64,000 bases of DNA from JBGSUZ01 sp043770095 (lineage in GTDB: Bacteria; Bacillota; Clostridia; Peptostreptococcales; Acidaminobacteraceae): assembly GCA_043770095.1 (NCBI GenBank), contig JAYVIR010000092.1, forward strand, positions 124,001-188,000. Direction: 5' to 3'. The translations under genes and the position numbers were made by a program. This document shows positions 60,265-64,000 of the stretch, in pieces. Every line of letters starts with the position of its first letter. The first letter of the stretch is position 1. Under the pieces are notes generated by a model that saw only the letters and a program-made list of their open reading frames with translations, made no database searches and had not been told where the DNA came from.

Positions 60265-60722
60265 TGACTTATTTTTGGAGTGCCATTTTTGCTTTTTTCG
60301 GGACCATGGGTTTTACGATTCTATTTAACTGCCCTAAAAAAAGTGTTTTTAAAGCCAGCTTGATTGGCGCATTGGGTTGGACAGGCTATATGCTAACTGT
60401 TGACTCTGGACAATCCGTTATCACAGCAACCTTTGTCGGTGCGATTACAGTGGGCCTTATTGGCGAATTATTTGCCAACAAATTCAGAAGCCCTGCCACT
60501 ATTTTTATTATTCCTGGAATCATTCCGCTTGTGCCCGGATATGGCATTTATTACACCATGATCTCAATCATTACGAAAGACTACAACACCGCTACTACCA
60601 AAGGGTTTGAAGCACTTTTTGTCGCCCTCGCCATTGCGACGGCACTCATCATTACATCCACCGTTGGACGTCTCATTCGAAACAATAAAACAAGCCATAT
60701 CATGTACTACACAAAATCTTAA
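60264..60722 (+). CDS. threonine/serine exporter family protein, DUF3815 small subunit
   Basis: 152 residues with four or five hydrophobic segments. The motif IFIIPGIIPLVPGYGIYYTM is the signature loop of this family. It completes the split ThrE transporter with the preceding gene, with which it is translationally coupled. Export of threonine, serine or another small metabolite is a family-level inference. Confidence 0.86.
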   Translation: MTYFWSAIFAFFGTMGFTILFNCPKKSVFKASLIGALGWTGYMLTVDSGQSVITATFVGAITVGLIGELFANKFRSPATIFIIPGIIPLVPGYGIYYTMISIITKDYNTATTKGFEALFVALAIATALIITSTVGRLIRNNKTSHIMYYTKS

Positions 60723-60851
60723 CACCTGTTACTAATATCTGTTATTGACATCAGCTCCGTTATTTAATATGCTTGAATAGGATAACTGCCTGCACAAAAT
60801 TTGCATGTGCACAGTCCCTCAATCATTTTAAAGAATTGGAGTTGATTTTTT

Positions 60852-61919
60852 TTGAATTTTCCAACGTTAAGTATTGGTCATTTAAAACCAAAGTTCCCTA
60901 TAATCCAAGGCGGTATGGGCATTGGCATTTCAATGCACCGTCTCGCAGGTGCGGTTGCTGCCGCTGGTGGCATTGGCGTCATTTCTGGTGCAAACCCGGG
61001 CTTTAAAGAGCCTGACTTCTTAACCAATCCTTTTTCAGCAAACCTTGTTGCGCTCGCCAAAGAAATTAGGCTCGCAAAAGCATTTGCGCCTGAAGGATTT
61101 TTTGGTGTCAATATTCTTTGCGCCACTTCTCAGTATGCCGACTTGGTAAAAACAGCCGTTGCTGAAAAAATCGATTTGATTATTTCTGGCGCAGGACTCC
61201 CAAAAAATTTACCTGAGCTCGTTGCTGGATCTGATACCAAGATTGCGCCCATCGTATCTTCTCGAAAAACAGTCGATACCCTGCTTAAATTATGGGACAA
61301 ACGTTATCAGCGCACAGCAGATGCCATCGTCGTTGAAGGCCCTCTCGCGGGTGGACATTTAGGCTTCTCAAAAGAAGATCTACTCAATAATCCGCCTAAC
61401 TTAATCGATTTAGTCAAAGAAGTCATTGAAGCGGTAAAACCTTTTGAAGAAAAATACGGCATCGAAATTCCAGTCATCGCCGCTGGTGGCATCTACACAC
61501 CAGAAGACGCAGCCATCTATTATGAACTCGGCGCAAAAGGCGTTCAAATGGCAACTCGATTCATCGGAACCGTTGAATGCGACGCTGCGGACTCATATAA
61601 ACAAGCTTTTATCAATGCAAATGAAGGCGATGTGCAACTTGTCGTAAGCCCCGTCGGTTTGCCGGGAAGAGCCATCCGAAGTGCTCTAACGCAAAAGCTT
61701 GAACTTGGACGAGTGCCGGTCACTCGATGTATCGGCTGCTTAGGACACTGCGACCCCGCAACTACGCCTTATTGCATAACAGGTGCATTGGTGGAAGCCG
61801 TGAATGGAAATATTGAAGATGGATTGATATTTAGTGGTGCTAATGGGTATAGAATAGAAGAAATCACGACCGTTGGCGCTATTTTTGATGAGTTCAAACT
61901 TTATTTTAATGTGGTTTAA
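60852..61919 (+). CDS. nitronate monooxygenase-like flavoprotein
   Basis: FMN TIM-barrel enzyme of 355 residues, class of 2-nitropropane dioxygenase and FabK. Visible: PIIQGGMGIGISMHRLAGAV, GFFGVNILCAT, VEGPLAGGHLGFSKEDLL with the catalytic His, VIAAGGIYTPEDAAIYYELG and GVQMATRFIGTVEC. The Cys-rich CIGCLGHCDPATTPYC near the C-terminus suggests a metal or Fe-S site. TTG 60852 is the likely start, with GGAG ten bases upstream. An enoyl-ACP reductase role is possible, but there is no fatty-acid cluster nearby. Confidence 0.85.
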   Translation: MNFPTLSIGHLKPKFPIIQGGMGIGISMHRLAGAVAAAGGIGVISGANPGFKEPDFLTNPFSANLVALAKEIRLAKAFAPEGFFGVNILCATSQYADLVKTAVAEKIDLIISGAGLPKNLPELVAGSDTKIAPIVSSRKTVDTLLKLWDKRYQRTADAIVVEGPLAGGHLGFSKEDLLNNPPNLIDLVKEVIEAVKPFEEKYGIEIPVIAAGGIYTPEDAAIYYELGAKGVQMATRFIGTVECDAADSYKQAFINANEGDVQLVVSPVGLPGRAIRSALTQKLELGRVPVTRCIGCLGHCDPATTPYCITGALVEAVNGNIEDGLIFSGANGYRIEEITTVGAIFDEFKLYFNVV

Positions 61920-62041
61920 TTCTTAAATGAATATTGATTTTCTTTTAAGATAGTAAACTTTAATATAAAAAGGGTTTAAGTCTGTCAATGGGTGATATAT
62001 ACTAGTGTTGTAACCATTACAGATAAGAGGTGATCTTTTTT

Positions 62042-63850
62042 ATGAAAGGAACAGTTGTATCCATTTGGCTAAGCACGATTGAAAAAGTTTATGGCGTAGA
62101 TGTCAAGCGTAAGGCAATGTCTTCTGTCAATTGGCCTGTTGACAAAATGATCAGTCCACTTGACGACATCATCGATAAAGAAATTTTTTCCTTAGTTGAA
62201 GAAGTTAGTCGCATTTCAGGCAAACCATATAAAGAAGTATGGCGTACCATTGGCCAGAATAACGTTGAAAGTTTTTACAAGTGGTTCCCTTCGTATTTTG
62301 AGAGGTCTTCACTTAAAAGCTTCTTGATGATGATGGACACGGTTCATGCTCAACTCACAAAGATGATTAAGGGTGCCACGCCACCAAGACTCATCCCAGA
62401 AGAAATTGACGAAAATACCTTTACAATTACTTACGTTTCCAAAAGAGGGCTTACGGATTATCTTCATGGTCTTTTAGAAGGTTCTGCTAAGCACTTTAAT
62501 GAAAAAATGGAAATGGAAGTACTTGAGAATATCAAAAACTCAGACGGTTCTACAAAGATGACCATGAAAATCAGAACTGAAAAAGGCACTAATTCCAAGA
62601 AAAGTTTTAAATTCTCCAAGATTTTATCGCTTGGTTTCATTCGAAACATACCAATAAAAATCGCCTTATTCCCTACTATTTTTATTACAATCGCAGCACT
62701 CCTTCTTGGCATCGGCTGGATCCAAGGTGCTATCTTAGCGGTAATCACCTTTGTTGCAACCATGTTCATTGCCGGTATTACTACCGCACCTGTTGCGCTT
62801 GCTATTGAAAACATTACCCAACTCGGACAGCTTAATTTTGAAAATGATTTAATCGTTCGAACTGGTGATGACCAAGAACATATTTTTGACGAACTCAATA
62901 AAACCAGACACACTTTCAGAACAGACTTCTTAATGTTTAAAGGCGGAATAGATGACATTCACAACTTTAATCAAAAATTCTTAGAAGTTTCTAGAAGTCT
63001 TAGTGGCGTCGCAAAAATTATTTCTGTCAATGTTAAAGAAGTTGCTGAGGGTGCAACCCACCAAGCGGTAGAAACTGAAAAGTCCGTTACCATTCTCAGT
63101 GCCAATATGGATGTTCTTCAAATGCTTACCAGAGAAGAAGTTCGTCGTAAAGACCAACTTGAAGAAGCAGTTGTGGATATTGGAAAAGCCTTCCATGATT
63201 TAGTCGCTGTTACTTCAAAACTCAATGACATTAAAACTGACTTTGCTCACGTAAATCAGCAAGGCATTAACATGTCAAACAAGGTCAACGACATTATTCA
63301 AATCGTTAGTACTGTTGAAGTTATTGCAGAACAAACGAACCTTCTTGCGCTTAACGCTTCCATCGAAGCTGCCCGAGCTGGAGAAATGGGTAGAGGTTTC
63401 TCAGTTGTTGCAGAAGAAATCCGCAAACTTGCTGAAGATTCTAAGCATGCTGTTAACACTATTAATTCAAGCCTCAGACAATTTATTTCTGATGTAACGT
63501 CTATGTCTACACTGATTTCTTCTCAATTTAAAGAATTGGAAGATGGCAGTTCAAAACTTGAAGATGTTGCGCAAAGCAATAAAACGGCTACTGATAAAAT
63601 TTCTGATGTTGCCGATGGCATTGTCGAACTTTCTGTCAAATTGGCTGCTGAAACAAATAAAATTGCGTCTGTATTTGAGAATATGCATACACTTGCCGCT
63701 ATTGCCGAGGAGAACTCTGCTTCATCTCAAGAGATGAGTGACAATGTTAATGAGTTTACTGCTCAAATTGCATCTTTCACTGAATACATTCACGACATGG
63801 AAAAACTTTCTGTAAACCTTCGCAGTGAACTTAAAAAATATAAAATATAA
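62042..63850 (+). CDS. H-NOX-domain methyl-accepting chemotaxis protein
   Basis: About 602 residues. The heme-binding H-NOX domain fills about 1-185 (MKGTVVSIWL start); proximal His102 is in DTVHAQLTKM, and the heme-propionate motif YxSxR is Y131-S133-R135. The distal residues W9, N74 and Y140 and also P115 match those of the O2-binding H-NOX of Thermoanaerobacter. Two membrane segments (about 205-255) and then the signalling domain with QTNLLALNASIEAARAGEMG follow. It should sense O2 (or NO) and steer motility. ATG 62042 gives exact family numbering; AGAGGTGATC is the ribosome site. Confidence 0.92.
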   Translation: MKGTVVSIWLSTIEKVYGVDVKRKAMSSVNWPVDKMISPLDDIIDKEIFSLVEEVSRISGKPYKEVWRTIGQNNVESFYKWFPSYFERSSLKSFLMMMDTVHAQLTKMIKGATPPRLIPEEIDENTFTITYVSKRGLTDYLHGLLEGSAKHFNEKMEMEVLENIKNSDGSTKMTMKIRTEKGTNSKKSFKFSKILSLGFIRNIPIKIALFPTIFITIAALLLGIGWIQGAILAVITFVATMFIAGITTAPVALAIENITQLGQLNFENDLIVRTGDDQEHIFDELNKTRHTFRTDFLMFKGGIDDIHNFNQKFLEVSRSLSGVAKIISVNVKEVAEGATHQAVETEKSVTILSANMDVLQMLTREEVRRKDQLEEAVVDIGKAFHDLVAVTSKLNDIKTDFAHVNQQGINMSNKVNDIIQIVSTVEVIAEQTNLLALNASIEAARAGEMGRGFSVVAEEIRKLAEDSKHAVNTINSSLRQFISDVTSMSTLISSQFKELEDGSSKLEDVAQSNKTATDKISDVADGIVELSVKLAAETNKIASVFENMHTLAAIAEENSASSQEMSDNVNEFTAQIASFTEYIHDMEKLSVNLRSELKKYKI

Positions 63851-63858
63851 TCAAAAGT

Positions 63859-63888
63859 ATAGGCGGTTTCTCTTGAGAAACCGCCTAT
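63859..63888 (+). terminator. terminator of the H-NOX chemoreceptor gene
   Basis: ATAGGCGGTTTCTC / GAGAAACCGCCTAT, a 14-pair stem followed by TTTTG-type T-rich sequence, nine bases after the stop. Confidence 0.85.
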
Positions 63889-63922
63889 TTTGTCTAAATT
63901 ATAATTATAAGGATGTGCACTC

Positions 63923-64000
63923 ATGATTCACTATTTATTACAAGGTCTCTTAGTTGGTTTAGCCTATGTAGCGCCAATCGGCATGCAAAACGCTTATGTC
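63923..64000 (+). CDS. LysE/ArgO-family amino-acid exporter, N-terminal fragment
   Basis: 26 codons from ATG 63923 to the window edge. The first helix LLQGLLVGLAYVAPIGMQNA is the start signature of LysE/ArgO exporters of lysine or arginine. AAGGATG lies upstream. The rest of the gene is outside the window. Confidence 0.8.
   Translation, partial: MIHYLLQGLLVGLAYVAPIGMQNAYV

Noticed and set aside
62464..62958. Long open frame opposite the H-NOX receptor gene
   Set aside because: Antisense shadow of a clear gene with strong domain evidence on the plus strand.

Overview
The window looks like a chromosomal segment of a low-GC, Gram-positive anaerobe of the class Clostridia. The evidence is AT-rich intergenic DNA, strong AGGAGG-type ribosome sites, consensus sigma-A promoters, oxygen-sensitive ThiH rather than ThiO, WhiA/YvcK/RapZ, a class D sortase and S-box/THI-box leaders. 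A Fusibacter-like or Acidaminobacter-like relative is possible but is only inference. Most genes are on the minus strand. I saw no tRNA, rRNA, CRISPR array, transposase or phage gene.

Layout: 1-2.3 kb, thiamin thiazole operon thiS-thiF-thiG-thiH behind a TPP riboswitch. 2.3-8.4 kb, MscS channel, a degenerate GGDEF protein, a LysR regulator, a membrane protein, and an NSS amino-acid transporter with a 32-residue MetS-like small subunit. 8.7-15.9 kb, a galactoside module (mglB-mglA-mglC plus a GH42 beta-galactosidase) with its LacI-type repressor and a shared operator motif. 16.1-18.2 kb, a chemoreceptor whose dCache domain carries the amino-acid-binding motif. 18.3-20 kb, two adjacent decayed genes (PqqD-like and OPT transporter). 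20.1-23.6 kb, a heterodimeric ABC exporter. 23.7-27.2 kb, metA-hom-metY under a SAM-I riboswitch.

27.3-40 kb is more mixed. It holds a hybrid histidine kinase, YggT, a class D sortase with its LPKTA-anchored DUF3494 substrate, a VOC pseudogene, a secreted protein, a nitroreductase with palindromic operators, a divergent HD-GYP response regulator/histidine kinase pair, rhodanese plus ArsR, and a histidine kinase relic. 39.7-45.5 kb has a FUSC-type exporter, an MFS transporter with a GDPD, a second HD-GYP protein, whiA and a NUDIX hydrolase. 45.5-49.4 kb has a MutS2-like protein without Smr, a rod-shaped ncRNA (6S-like) and tryptophanase. These separate whiA from yvcK-rapZ-PHP-murB. Upstream lie two unknown membrane-anchored genes and panD-panC-panB plus a DUF2520 reductase gene. 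The pantothenate genes are preceded by a terminator-coupled leader RNA resembling the pan motif. 57.9-64 kb has a MATE exporter, a two-gene ThrE-type exporter, a nitronate monooxygenase-like enzyme, an H-NOX chemoreceptor with the full O2-binding residue set, and the start of a LysE/ArgO exporter.

Themes: RNA-level control of vitamin and amino-acid synthesis (three leader RNAs, each with an intrinsic terminator), chemotaxis and c-di-GMP signalling, and small pockets of gene decay (four pseudogenes, three interrupted by TAA).
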